DNA of 60,000 bases, taken from positions 46,463,241 to 46,523,240 of the forward strand of contig CM060731.1 in assembly GCA_030704615.1 (NCBI GenBank), written 5' to 3'. The stretch's first letter is position 1. Each line of letters begins with the position of its first letter. The notes beneath the pieces are model-generated. The model saw nothing but the letters and a program-made list of their open reading frames with translations, was not told the origin of the DNA and did no database searches. Below, piece by piece: positions 32,501 through 45,249 of this stretch. The stretch is from Takakia lepidozioides (taxonomy: Eukaryota > Streptophyta > Takakiopsida > Takakiales > Takakiaceae). Made by a program: the position numbers and the translations under genes.

Positions 32501-35500
32501 CCCGGCTGAGGAAGATACCGCGCCCTAGGCCACAAGGAGGGGAGAAGGTTGATTGAGGGTGACTTTTAACTTGAGATTGCAGCTGCTGGATTTCAATTGG
32601 CCCAACAAAATCAGCGCAAGGGGGTGCCTGACCTGAAAAATTGCTGAGGTAGTACCTGAACCACAGAAAAATACTTCTCAAATTGGCCAACTAAACATTT
32701 TCTGCTCAAGTAATTGGCCATCCATCACACAGGATTGAAGTGACCAGCATGTACAGATCTAGAAAATGAGATCCAAACTCCAAGTATCCCTGAGTTAGGA
32801 TTTCCAATTTTACACTTTTTTTGTACAGCTTGTCGTCATTCCTTGTTTCTGAAATCTTGGGTAAGTTCAGGTTGTGAGGAATAGAAGGATTACCTTGATC
32901 ACATTTGGTTCTCTTGGTAAAGTCACATACGTGGTAGAAATTCCGTTCAGAGAAAAACATTCTCATGGTTCACACAGTAAGGTATATGTAACAGTACGCA
33001 CCTGGACAAATCATCGTGATGGACGTCATTCCAGCTTTGCAGTTCACTAGACAAGCATTCCTTGAGAGATATTTGGAGGTCAGTGTCATTGGGAGAAAAG
33101 CAGACTGCTGTTTGAAGGCATACCACGGCCTGTGCATACTGCTCAAGCCCCTGCAGTGCCCGCCCCTTTCTAAATAAACTCTTCACGTGGGTGGGATCCA
33201 ATGATATAGCTTTCTCTGCATCATTAAGAGCTAGTTCATACTCCTGCAAACGCAGATATGCCTCAGATCGATTGGAGTAAGCTGACAGCAGGGCAGCCAT
33301 TGTTTGCGTCCTGTCTCTCTGAACTGAACCAGGGCTTAACAGTGCAGCACTATGACTTGCTGAATCACAGCTGCCTGAATGTACACATTGTCCAATCCTT
33401 GTTGTCGATTTCTTGCCTTGCTTGCTTGTGGTTTCTGCCAATTCAGACATAGGCACTTGTCCCATAGACTGTAGCCTTTCTGTTGACGGGGTATTTTTCT
33501 GAGAGTTCCCTTGGCCTCCCTTTGGGTTTGAATTTGCCAAACACCTCTTTGATAGTGTCAAACTATGAGAACAATCTGAGAATATGGGGGAGATGGTGCC
33601 AACTCCATATTGGATCAACATTGGAGAAGGAATGGGACCATTGCACAGGATGGTTGATACCCCACGAATGCTTTCGGAGTAGAGATCAATGGCCCCTGCC
33701 CAATTGTGCTTCTTAAATTGTCTATTCCCCTCCGCACGAAGTGTATCATAGTCAAGTGGAGTACCTGATGGCAAGTTTCTGGCAGGGAGGTGGCCTTTTG
33801 GGGGGGAGGGCCAGGTATCCCGTACGGGAGTATCACAATGTTGGTAGTTGGAATATCTTGTGTTAGTATTGGCCGCAACTCCTTGCGGAGACATGAAGAT
33901 TATGTCACCTGGATTATTAACACGGAGCCCAACAGTGTGGTCATTGTATCGCTTGAAATAGGGTTCCTTAATAGCAACTCTCTGCCCCTCTGGAAACTGT
34001 TCCTGTGAAAACATTTCAAAGTAAACTGGTTAATTTAGTACCTGCAGAGTGCCAGGCACCACCTAAGATCTTTGATTTCTTCTAGAAATGAAACTGTTGT
34101 GGTGGTTGTTGATTTGATCACATTGTGAACAACTTCAAAATGATTGCCCAGACAAAGCTGAACAGTTGTTGGAATGAAAAAAAAATTGCTGAGGCAGAAT
34201 GTGATATGGAAGGCATATACTGGAGTTACCTGGACTTGTGCAATTGTGGAGGTTGAGCGCGTGGCATTGTAGAGAGCAAGTTTCACAGTATGGCCACTAC
34301 CATCCTCTAACAGCGTCATCACTGCCGTCATTTTGAATGCCTTAGCACACAATGTTCCATACAACACAAATCCATGGTGATGCCTGCCGAGCTGCAACTC
34401 CAGCAAGCTTATTGGACTTAACACTGCTAACGGAGTGGGCGGTCGGGGGGGCATCTCCACGACTGATGGCATCACCTGAGTGTAACAAACAAGAAAATCC
34501 AAAGTTCATACTCTGTTCGAGAACTAGGGTCAAATTCAAATAATGTTAACTGTAATAGTCTGTCCTGTTGTTAGAATTCAATTAGTCTGTTTACGCATCT
34601 TTTAGTGATGGATCAGTTTCCTGAGTTGATAGAAACTTCTGAGACGCTAAGAGCGAAACTCTCTGCAGTTGTCTCATTAGCTACTATAGATGTGAATCTG
34701 GTGGATGCTTATGAGTTCCCATCCTGACTTCTGTACATGTATCGGGCAAGTACTATAGAATTTAACAAGAGCTGAAAACTACTGTAAGGTTTGATATTCA
34801 GAATCGATCATTGTACTTTCACGCACAGTCCATGCCCCTTCAATTGTTCCTTCTCTGTCCGCACTGCGGTACAAATCGCAGCTCCATGAGCGGCCAGCAG
34901 CCCTGTTTTGTCAAAGGCCTCGGAGGCCAGGATAGAACGAAGGTGAGAGGCCGCATTAGTGCTCGTGAAGTCTTTTAAAGTAGCTGAACATATAATTTTC
35001 TCAGGGTATAGCTGAGGCACCTGCAATAAACAGCAATCTTGTTCAAAACATTTTATAAAACAGTTGGAATTATAATATATAAACAGAATCTAATTAAGAA
35101 GAAAGTGATGTGATTGTCCACATAGTTCGTAGATCTAAAAGATAAAACCCTAAAAATTGCTTCAAGATCAACCGGAGACTTTAGGGACAACTGTCGGGTG
35201 GTACATGAATTCTCTATCTATTGTCAAATTAGATTCAAACTGGTAGAGCACAATAGCCCGAATTTGTGGTTAATAGCAAAAACAAGAGTACTGCCGACTA
35301 GCTCACTGTGTGCTGTATGCATTTAGCACTGTTTACTGCTTCCTCTTGCCTGCTTTCTTAAGATTGAATGGTTCACAGTCCGGACGGCAAAATATCTAGA
35401 AAGATGCCGGCAGTGACAGTGCTTCACGAATATGTCATCTTCTGGTTTGAATTATAAACTTATCTAAACTTTCAGGCTGTAACTAGTTACAGCAGACTCT

Positions 35501-36084
35501 CGTGGAGAATTCACGACATCTGTTTGTTCGACAGTAGTGGACGATCATAAATTAAGATGAGATTCGGATTTGAAGAAAAATGCTAGAAATCTTGATCAAC
35601 TGTGTTGAACTGAATTGGAGATGAGAGCTCTCACACGTGGAGTATTCAATCCTCTTCTAAAACAGAGACAATATGTCTGTGCTAAGCGTTTAATTAATCT
35701 CCCTTAACAATGCCCATTTTATAGATGTCAGTTTTTACGTGCATAACGTTAAAACATGTACATCTGGACATCAAATACGTAGACTGGTGCCCAGCTAATC
35801 CTCAGGATCACAACGTCAATGCATACGCCCCACTGACAAGGACGAGACTTGTCTTCGACCTGGAGGGCCTTCTAATCAGTTCAATTTCAGGCTGCAATGC
35901 AAATGAACCTCTGGGAGGAAACGCTCGCTCTAATTGCGAACGTACTACCGGACCTTTTCGATCCTCTATAAAACATTCGTAGATATTCGCAAGAAACTCT
36001 CCTTGCCTGTGAGAATTGAAGTTGATAGGGGAATAAATAACTTACCTCCATCATCCCCATCATCAAATCTTCCACTTCCTCCAT
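29519..36084 (-). CDS. TPR and SET domain protein, putative lysine methyltransferase (8 exons)
   Basis: Predicted exons are 36046-36084, 34823-35020, 34230-34475, 33002-34002, 31323-32655, 30654-30914, 30189-30483 and 29519-29869, about 1240 residues. It starts MEEVEDLMMG. TPR repeats lie in exon 4 (AEGNRQFKKHNWAGAIDLYSE; SNRSEAYLRLQEYELALNDA). The SET domain in exon 5 has an N-terminal GRGIFLSRAVEAGELL, a long low-complexity insert, then FINHSC, DVGEEVCLPYFD and the post-SET CKCSRC. This order resembles plant TPR-SET proteins and SMYD enzymes, but I see no MYND finger. Substrate unknown. All junctions keep phase except exon 7/8 (phase 1 to 0), where a small exon or a frameshift is missing. 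The E1-E2 intron is about 1 kb. Confidence 0.8.
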
Positions 36085-36391
36085 AATTGTCGATCGATCA
36101 AGAACCGCACTGTCCACCTGGCCAGCGCCAAAAGCTCGCTAAGCTGCTCGAAATGTGACCAAAACACCGGATACCGCGTATGACTATCCACTCGGACTGG
36201 GGTCAACAGGCTGCACTCTTCACCTCCATCATCAAATTCTCCAGTTCCTCCATGATTGTCGATAGATTGACCAACAACCCCGCTGTCCAGCACCAAAGGC
36301 GCCAAACTCCTTGAAATGTGCGCAAAACACCGGATACCACCTCAGCTCTGCTATGATTATCACTCCTGGTGTCAACAGGCTGCACTCTTCA
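36045..36391. repeat. Tandem duplication of the TPR+SET first exon and 5' flank
   Basis: Two direct copies, 36045-36222 and 36223-36391, diverged by substitutions and indels. Each contains CCTCCATCATC...CACCGGATACC...GTCAACAGGCTGCACTCTTCA. Both encode a minus-strand ATG (MEEVEDLMMG in the near copy, MEELENLMME in the far copy). Only the near copy retains the GTAAGT donor. Confidence 0.8.
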
Positions 36392-38159
36392 AGGCGCGCT
36401 GACTCTATCGATCAAAGAAATTCCAGGCGAAATTCCACCAGTATTATGACCTGAAACCACGTAATATTCACACTGTGATATGTGTAAGCTGGATCCCTCA
36501 AATCATATCACCTGCTCCCTGTCGTGGTATACCGTGCTCAAGTCTCAACCTAGATTTTCCGTTCAATTGGTAAGCTCGCTATCAGTTTGTAAGATTGAGC
36601 AGCTATGACCTTTCGCATCGGTTCTGCGTCTGTTCCAGTAACCCTGTAAGTACTCGTGCGTGCTCCATTGTCGTTGTGCACAAGCAGACAATCAGCGCTT
36701 TGCTTGCCCGCGCTCTTGTCATTCCCAGGCCAGAACCACCCGACCAAACCTCGCCCGCCATTGCCCAGCAGATCTCTTGGCCGCCCTTTTTGAACGAACG
36801 TAAAACGGTCTTTTTTATTTTATTTTTGCAACAGGGGGCAGTCTCGGTGGCCCTGGAGATTTTATTGAAAAAGGCAAAACAGTACAGCGGGTACAAAAAA
36901 ACAATTATTTTATTTTTTTCTATTAAAAAAACCTGAGATCGGGCGGGTTTTTTTTTTTTTTTTGGCGGTTGTAGTTAAGTTGAAGAAAGGCGCAAGGACC
37001 GTCAAGCAAAAAATATCCTGGGATTTTTTTACTTTTGTTTTCTTTTCTTTTTCCTTAACAGGGGGAAATTTGAACTCGAAAGAACAGGTTGCACTCTCTG
37101 ATTTACTTTTATTCTTTAAGTTTTCTAATTTTATTTGCAAAAAAGACGGCCTGGCAAAAACCTTATGATGTAACTCATTTTCTAGACTTATAGTCTAATA
37201 GATACTAGAAAATACACTCAGTGACGTTGGAGCAATACATCCTTTCTATCTTATAAATTTGAAGAATGGAAAAGATAATACGCTGATATATCAGACATAC
37301 AATTTTTTGAGGAATGTGAACTTACATCATTGAGAATTGAAGAGAAAATCACATAGGCATCTAGCTACACCATCATTGATATTGTAATGGTGTACTTGTT
37401 AGGAAGACTAGTATATAAAACAGCATCAATGCGTATTCTTTAATTTCAAGGGTCTGGCTGTTTTGAACCGGATATGGGGTATGGTGTTGATGTATGTAAT
37501 CACATGCTTTGTGGGCTCGTTTTGTGATGATGTAGATCGAATAGTTATGTTTGCATTTTCTCTTCGGCTACAGCATGCACGTAGTTAGATTTTCACTTTG
37601 ATCATTTGTTATGGGAAACACCAGAAGCTAGGGTTGGTCTGTTGGTGGCATTAATTTAGGAGTATATCCAACAGGGATGACGAGCTTTTACTTTTCACAC
37701 TACATATGATGTAAGAATTAGAGATTCCAAATAATATGAAGTCCAAAATATTGTGTTGAATTTAGACCATATACCACTTTATTCATCATTTGATGATCTT
37801 ATGCTTAAAGTTTCCTGTTCCGAATGTATTCCATGTAAAATGTTGGTTGATAGTACCGACATTGGTACTTTTGACCACTTTCTTGTCAAAAGTGAGATCA
37901 AAAAGCTCGATGTATATAAGAACTTAGGTGCATGTCCAATGATTGAATAATCAGCAATACAAATTTACAATGATCATTTTTAAACCCACTTTTAAACATG
38001 TTGCCACAATGCTAATAAAGACATTTCAGTTTTCATTAGAAACAACTCGTGTCAAAGAAACAATCATTTGGAACAAAATTGTAATGTTATATATGAATAA
38101 AAAGTTTAAACAAGGATTATGTTGTTTGATACAGAAACCACAACATAATCCATGATATG
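36392..38159. other. Intergenic region without recognised genes
   Basis: AT-rich, with T runs (36949-36964) and short ORFs of low complexity. Nothing gene-like recognised. The first few hundred bases presumably hold the promoter of the TPR+SET gene. Confidence 0.5.
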
Positions 38160-38199
38160 CCTGCATTTATTCTAATCAATATATGAAGGGAGACGTTTG

Positions 38200-38231
<32 letters not shown>

Positions 38232-38420
38232 GTGTCGTTAAGATCTCCCAAACCGCGCCCCAGCAGGAGTGCTTGGTGTGGTTGGAAAGCCATCAATGAG
38301 GAGGGGTGCACCGGCTTGGTCTCATGATTTTTGGACCAGCAGTGAGGGAGATGTGGAATTCCAAGTACTTTTGGTCGCTCAAAATTCACAAAAAAAAGTA
38401 AAAATAGCAAAGTGGGCATT

Positions 38421-38510
38421 CCTTGGGACAATGGTTGGAGCCTCGAGGGGAGAGATATCAAGGGAAAGGTCTCCAGTTCAAATCTGGTTGTAGGCTCTGT
38501 GGAAAAAAAC
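38421..38510 (+). mobile_element. tRNA-derived SINE-like module, copy 1
   Basis: GGGACAATGGTTGGAGCC (box A-like) and, about 45 bases on, CAGTTCAAATCTGG (box B-like), followed by TGTAGGCTCTGTGG and an A-run. The spacing and order fit an internal RNA polymerase III promoter of a tRNA-derived SINE. Confidence 0.5.
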
Positions 38511-40067
38511 ATACTTAGATGACATTGGACACTTGGGCCAACGGCTACCCTAGAGGTTGCGGGCCTGGACATAGGAAACACACTTTGATACATAGGGGAC
38601 TGTACTTGGACTTAGATGACACTCGACACTTGGGCCAACGGCACAGGCTACCCTAGTCATTACATGAAGCAAGACGTTTGTTTTGTTTTGTAGCGTCGTT
38701 GAGATCTCCCAAACCGCAGGGCTAAGCTTGGTGCCGTTGGAAAGCCCTCGATCAGGAGGGGTGCACCGGCTTCGTCTCATGATTTTTGGACCGGCGGTGT
38801 GGGAGATGTCGAATTTCAAGTACTTTGGGTCGCTGGAAATTCGCGAAAAATAGCAATGTGGGCTTTTACTAGAGCAATGATTGGTCCTTCATGTGAGAGA
38901 TTTGGAATTTCAAGTGCTTTTGGTAGCTGGAAATTCGCGGAAATTAGCAAAGTGCATATATCAATAGATAAAGCCTCGACAAGGGAGATTGCAAAAATAG
39001 CAAAATGAGCCTTGATATGGAAAAAAATGAATTGGGCCTTGATATGGGAGACGTACTTGGCTACATAGGAGATTGCACACTGGGCTTAGATCGGCCTCGA
39101 CATAGGAGACACACATGGGAGATATATCAATACGATAGGATATATTGCTACTCAATAAATTCATGGAAACAAAATAAATTGGGCCTTGGGAGACGTACTT
39201 GGATACATAGGAGATTGCACTTGGGCTTAGATGATGTTAGACACTTGGGCCTCTACATAGGAGATGCACTTGGATACACACGAAATTGCACTTGGTCTTA
39301 GATTTCAAATCTTCACACAAGGGCCAACGGCATAGACTACTAGAGGTGGCACTTGGTAGGAGACGCATTGGGATACATAGGAAATTGCATTTGGTCTTAG
39401 ATTTCCATTGTTCACACATGGGCCAACTTGGGCCCATGTGTGAAAATCTTACACTTGGGCTTGGACACTTGGGCCAATGGCACAGGCTACCTTAGAGATC
39501 GCACTTGGGCCTCGACATAGGAGACATAGGAGACGCACTTGGATACATAGGAGATTAGACTTGGGCTTAGATGATACTGGCCTCTACACGGGAGATGCAC
39601 TTGGATACATAGAAGATTGCACTTGGGCTTAGATGGGCCTCGACATAGGAGACGCACTGGGATATATAGGAAATTGCACTTGGTTTTAGATTTCAATTCT
39701 TCACACATGGGCAAGTTAGATGACACTGGACACTTGGGCCAACGGCCAGGCTACCCTATCAATATATAAATCAAGACGTTTGTTTTGTTTGTAGCGTTGT
39801 TGAGATCTCCCAAACCGCGGAGCCCCAGCGCGGGTGCTTGGTGTCATTGGAAAGCCCTCGGTGAGGAGGGGTGCACCGGCTTGGTCTCATGATTTATGGA
39901 CCAACAGTGTGGGAGATCTGGAATTTCAAGTACTTTTGGTCGCTGGAAATTCGAGAAAAATAGCAAAGTGGGCTTTCTTGGAGCAGTGATTGGCCCTTCA
40001 TGTGGGAGATTTGGAATTTCAAGTACTTTTGGTCTCTGGAAATTCCAAGAAAGCCTGTTGGAATTCT

Positions 40068-40161
40068 TGGGACAATGGTTGGAGCCTCAACGGGAGAGAT
40101 ATCAAGGGAAAGATCTCCGGTTCAAATCTGGTCGTAGGCTCTCTGGAAAAAAAAAAAAAAA
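40068..40161 (+). mobile_element. tRNA-derived SINE-like module, copy 2
   Basis: Same module as 38421-38510, with box B closer to consensus (CGGTTCAAATCTGG at about 40118-40131) and a 15-A tail (40147-40161). The A-tail supports retroposition. Confidence 0.55.
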
Positions 40162-40500
40162 TGATTAGATATGGGATTGCACTTGGACACTTGGGCCTGT
40201 ACATGGGAGATGCACTTGGATACATGAATAGAAGATTGCACTTGGGCTTAGATTTCAATTCTTCACACATGGGCCTTGACATAGGAGACGCTACTTGAAT
40301 ACATAGGGGATTGCACTTGGACCTTAGATTTCAATTCTTAACACTTTGGCCAATGGCGCATGCTACAATACGCCTAAATCTCCCAAACATGAGGGTCTCT
40401 AGATACATAGGGGATACATAGGGTACAGGCTATCCAAGAGGTTACACTTGGGCTTCGACATAGGAGACGCACTGGAATACATAGAAGATCTTACACTTGG

Positions 40501-41560
40501 ACGAAGCATTTGCATTGGCTTGAAGGCGTTGAATCGCGGCGTGATTCACAAGGCGATCAACAAGTCTCTCCTCCCTATCGATCCTCAATTGTTGAGCAAG
40601 ATTCTCCAACTACTCCTTCAGAATGAGACAGCCATAGGACGGAGGTAGAGAAGCGGGGCCTTGATTGACAGTAGTTTCGGAGACTTGAACTAAGCTCGAA
40701 AGGAAGGTCTTGCAAGTTGTGCCATAATACTGTACTTGTTATGACACGCGGCTGAACGAGCGACCGGGCAGAATGGGATGTTAAGGTTGCATGCGGGGAG
40801 GTGGACGAGTGATCAGCCAGAGCGCAATGCTAGGGTGTAAAGCTCTTGCTTTGTCACTTTGGCAAATACCAATTGACCTTTGTTAATAACTGATTGTCTA
40901 TTGTTCATGGCTGATTGCTTATTATTCATAGCATCAAGTTATTAATCAATATCAGAGCATCTGATCGTACAAGTTGATGTCCACCAAAACATTGAAAAGC
41001 ACATGAAATAATTTTATACAATGGAGTGTTCAAAGACTTTAATATACTATAGATAATGTATTTTCATAAAGAAAAATATAAACATATTTATACATACCAT
41101 GTATCACTACATTTCAAATATACTAATCAGTGATCAGCTCCTTCTGAGTGCTCCAACATGCTACCGTAAGCTACAATGCCATTATGGCTGTTATCAAGCT
41201 CATTATATGATACTATATTGTAAATCACGGATAACGATAGGTATCCTACACAAACTAATCAAAAATAGCCCAAGCTATCTCTAATCTAGAAAATTGAACC
41301 TCCTACCGCCTTTTTATTTGTAACTAAGACTCTGCTGAGATCTACACTGGGTCCTGGTATTGAAATATATTTTATATTAATACCAGGCCAGCCAATTCTG
41401 TAATATTAGAGTATTCGTAAGTTTTAATATCCATCAGTTCTCAATTATACACAAGATTTTGGATTTGTCGTCGGTTATCAACCAGTGGTATGCTAAGTAT
41501 TACAAGTGCCAACACCAGGGGTTCTGGTTCTTACCCTAGTATTGCAAAAGTAGATAGGTA
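40501..41560. other. Intergenic region without recognised genes
   Basis: Starts with GC-richer sequence (40500-40860) holding a short open frame without a recognisable domain, then AT-rich unique DNA. Nothing further seen. Confidence 0.4.
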
Positions 41561-41569
41561 CCAGCCTGT

Positions 41570-41760
41570 TGGTTCTTTCATAGGTAGATACTAGATACCC
41601 TAGTTGATAACCGGCCAGACTGTAAATAACCAGTCAATAACCAGTCCAACAGTTCTTTCATATGTAGACACTAGATACCTTGGTTAATAACCGGCCAGAC
41701 CTTACATAACCAGTCCAACAGTTCATTCATAGGTAGATACTAGATACCTTGGGTTGGTAC
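41570..41760. repeat. Short tandem repeat, about 70-80 bp unit, three copies
   Basis: Units start at about 41571, 41651 and 41720 with (A/G)GTTC(T/A)TTCATAGGTAGATACTAGATACC and contain GATAACCGGCCAGAC and AACCAGTCCAACAG. Spacing is 80 and 69 bp. Confidence 0.75.
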
Positions 41761-43035
41761 TACGTGAGCACAAAAAAATTGTGGCATGAGAAGGATCCAC
41801 GGTTATAGGGGTGATATATATGTCTACGGAAATACATATAATAGATGGAAATAGGGTCTTTCTGCGTTGATAGGGTCTCCATGGTGTTTAAATGTAATAT
41901 TAAACATATAGAAGGAGCTTGAAAGGAGAAAACCTTTAAACTATTAATAACTATAATAACCATGATGATGCTCACTGTGGCGGCCGAAGTAAAAAATATC
42001 CATCAATACAGAAAATCCAACGAATGTAGGTTTTTTTATTCCAATTTTCCTGAGAAGGAGGTAACATTTTTATTATAAATGTTTTTTAAAAATGTCAACA
42101 CTTGGAGCAACAGCTCGCAAATCAGACCCATTTTTTTCTTTTTTTAAGACATTACATTGAGAGGATTCAAACTGACTTCTTTCCAAGTAACCTTCCCTTG
42201 GGCGGTGTCCAATGCAAAAGCCTTCACGGCGAGGTTACTGTAGGGTAGAACACCATATGACCGTTCATCTAAAGATGGCGGAAGATCTAACGGTGATTTT
42301 TTGTCGTTTTTACCCCGGATAAATTGATAAGATGCCCCACATCTGGGGCATCCCAACACATTTGGAAGTGCCTGATTTCATGAAATCCACACAAAGTTAT
42401 GGGGTTTCAAAGTTGAACCAATCCGAATGCTTGTGTGAAGTTTGAGCCCTATGACCACTCATATTTCTTGGGGGTTCTATCAAACAACTGTTTGCCAAGT
42501 GGCAAAAATGAGTGGCCCATCCATGGTCGCTCATGCAGGCCTGACCCAAGCAATTATGAGGTGAACGGTCATAGGAACTATAACGGTCATAGGGTGTTTT
42601 ACCCTAGAAAGAGGTTATTTTCTCCTCTAACTATAACTAAGGGGCCTGATTTATGAGCTGTCGCTCCCATGTGTTTTAAAAAAAAAAAAAAAAAAAAAAA
42701 AACACCTTGTACGAGCACCAAGCACAAAGGCACAGCCCAGGGGAAAATATAATACCACCAAAGGAAGGTAGCAGTATTCGAGCCTAGAATCACCTTGGTG
42801 GCACACAATGCACTATCCAATTCTCGTTGCACCGTGCCAATATCTAATAGGACTATAGGTTGCTTCGCACTACTAGTGATGATTTCTGATAATAATGTTC
42901 CTTTTGATGAGACACCAGAACGTTTCATTCGAGAGGTGTTATATATTAATATTTTCTTTGATAGGAAATATATTTTATGCAAAAAATAAATATAAACAAT
43001 GTAAGAACTTAATGCAAGGGTGCGATTTGATAATA
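41761..43035. other. Intergenic region with one doubtful exon
   Basis: Minus-strand ORF 42144-42359 has a CPRCG start and could be an exon, but nothing supports splicing. A 25-A run is at 42678-42702. The block 42600-42680 (GAAAGAGGTTATTTTCTCCTCT, then GATT and CCCAGGTGTTT-like sequence) recurs at 48000-48080, so it is a dispersed repeat. Confidence 0.45.
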
Positions 43036-45249
43036 AGGTATCATGCCCTATGACCGTTAGGACTTCTAAGACCGTCATCTAGGGAATGCGCTCTTTAAAT
43101 CGTTCTCTAGGTCCATGCATGAGAACCAATCAATGCACGAAAAAATGGGTGTGATGTTATTAGTTAAGCGATGAGCAAAAAAAGTTATTCAAACTACTTC
43201 GAGAAGGTGCCGTAAAAAGTATCGCACTGCGCCACTATGCTCTAGAGGTGGTCTTAGAGCAAGCACGACTAGTATCATACCATCCTGTGACATTTTATCT
43301 TAAGGGTAGACAGAAATTGTGCAAAGAGCGCGTTGTAACAGGTGCAAAAGTCTCGAATGAGGATGAATGACATGTAGTTTTTTAGCGTTGCAACAAAGAG
43401 AGAGGGATGTGATGAGTAGACCTTGACCATCAAAAGGTGTTTAGGGAACAGTCCAAAATGTGTTTGTTCTTAGTTATGTGTAAGCTGCAAATGGTCTTCA
43501 GTTTACCTCGTAGGGTCAAGAACTTTACAGTCTTTGTTTTGTAGCACTACATAGAAGGTGATAGGGTTGGTACCCAATGTTGGTAGACAACTTTGGAGTT
43601 ATTTTCTGATGTCCCCTGCAACAGCCTACAAGATGATCATTTCATCTAATTCTTTCTCTCCATGCAAATCTGTGAGCTTAGATGCTGAAAATGATTCTCA
43701 TGATGAAGAGAACAATGAGGGTTCACATTTTCAATGGGCTCAGTTCCAAAATCCATATCCTACTCCTCTACTTGACATCACTAATTTGTCTCAGCCATCT
43801 TCATACCACCACAAAGGTCTCAATGTTCTTCACAACAGCCAAGAGCTAGAGCAGTCTGTCCTCCACCCTCAAACAATACTAGAGGTGCAAGGAACAAGGG
43901 TACTAGGAGAGGAGGATGGTCAGATCTATGCAAACTTAGAGGCAGCCATAGACACAATCGATGATGGAATGCATATTAGTGTTGCTGCCCGCCCATTGGC
44001 ACATTCCAATAATATCTTTGCGAGACCACTACTATAGGAAAACAACCAGCCGCAAGATTGGGCTTGCCACAAGAATAAGAGAAGCAATAACTTCAATGGA
44101 TCTTTGACATGCAATAGCTTAGATATGGGCTCACAATTGCACAACTGAAATTCAAAGTGGCAGAGATAACTCAAGAGCGACCTACCCCATTCAACAATTG
44201 GTGGAGGTGATTCAAGCAACGCCATCCAAATATTACTCTGCGATCAGCATAAGGTCTGGAAATTAGTAGAGCAAATGCACTTAACCCTAACAATTGCAAA
44301 AGTTTATATGACAATCTCAAAAAATTGCATGACAAATACCCTCTATCGGGCCACATTTGGAATTGTGATGAAACGGGGCTGCAAGCTAGCCGGACCTGTA
44401 ATGTGAGAGTGTCAGCCAAACGTGGTGTTCATAGTGTGTATAGAATCATACTGAAGGCAAGAGAATGGATGTCTATCTTGGTATGTGTGAATGCAACTGG
44501 ACATTCCATCCCCAACTTCTTGATTTGTCTCTAACCTATCTGAATGTCACTTTGAAGGGCTTGAAACATGCCACATCCAAAGGTTGGAGTGCATGAATCG
44601 TATGTGAGGGCAAGGTGAGAAAGACATACTTTGTGATTTGAGAACGGCTTCTTTTCCAACATGAGATCCATGACCATCGAGGATGAGGAGGTGTCGTTGA
44701 TTTGTGGAAATGCCTCCATCCAGTGCATTTTTTGCAAAATGTGTGAGCCACGCAGTAAACAAATACTTGTTTATCCCATCATCGATTACTCTAAATTGCT
44801 GATCATGCCTTCGGAAGAATACATGCAAGCCCTTGCGGAGAAGACCAAGAAAAAGGAAGTGGTGGACAAAGAGCGTGAAAGAAAAAATAAAGAAAATGAA
44901 AGCGGAAATCTGCACTTGCAAAAGAAAAAAGACAAAGAAACTTATCCATGAGCCAAAGGTCAAAGATAAAGCAGCTAAAAGGTCTTTTGATGATTTCTGG
45001 TCTGGAAAAAATTGCAGGGCCATCGGTATATATAGAGAGTCCTCTGTAACACGAAACAATAAGCACCATATATCAGTTTTTGTAATATTCATATCTTACT
45101 CATATCATCTTCAAAAATTATGATGTAACTTGTGGAGTGTGTAGGAGCAGTTTGTCGATAACCCTTGATCGATTCTGAGATTGGATTCCATTTTCATGTG
45201 ACGAAGTGCATACTTGAGTTTTTACCGTCAGTCATAGGGCATGATACCT
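43036..45249 (+). mobile_element. pogo-like (Tc1/mariner superfamily) DNA transposon, 2.2 kb
   Basis: Perfect 19-bp terminal inverted repeats, AGGTATCATGCCCTATGAC, lie at 43036-43054 and inverted at 45231-45249. TA dinucleotides flank both ends (43034-43035 and 45250-45251). It contains a decayed DDE_1-type transposase. This is a complete but inactive copy. Confidence 0.85.
43558..45030 (+). pseudogene. pogo/CENP-B-type DDE transposase with inverted internal segment
   Basis: An N-terminal part (43558-44037) is followed by a CENP-B/jerky-type DNA-binding region (YGLTIAQLKFKVAEITQE, WWR, FKQRHPNITLRSA). The DDE start follows: HIWNCDETGLQA, RGVHSVY, EWMSILVCVNATGHSIPNF. The next part (AWLTHFAKNAL, LLILDGHGSHV, HALQPLDVACFKPFK) is on the opposite strand at about 44535-44770. 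The C-terminal charged tail (PSEEYMQALAEKTKKKE) is again on the plus strand. Stops at 44115, 44208 and 44250 break the frame. The expected order is restored if the internal block is read inverted, so this copy suffered an in-place inversion. Confidence 0.8.

Larger units (their letters stand above)
38160..40500. repeat. Repeat cluster: long units plus short minisatellite
   Basis: Three long units start with AGACGTTTGTTTTG (38191, 38671, 39773). They share GAGATCTCCCAAACCGC, GGAGGGGTGCACCGGCTT and GGAATTTCAAGTACTTTTGGT. Between them (39000-39720, resuming at 40190-40500) lies a short minisatellite built on ACTTGGATACATAGGAGATT and GCACTTGGGCTTAGAT, repeated every 50-100 bp. Units 1 and 3 end in the tRNA-like module annotated separately. 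A (TTTTG)n tract is at 38197-38227. Confidence 0.75.

Noticed and set aside
38160-40500. CRISPR-like array
   Set aside because: Unit lengths vary, spacers are not of uniform size, and the context is eukaryotic nuclear DNA.
42144-42359. A small zinc-ribbon gene (CPRCG start)
   Set aside because: A single CxxC pair without a second one, no supporting splice sites, located among repeats; kept only as a doubtful exon in the region note.
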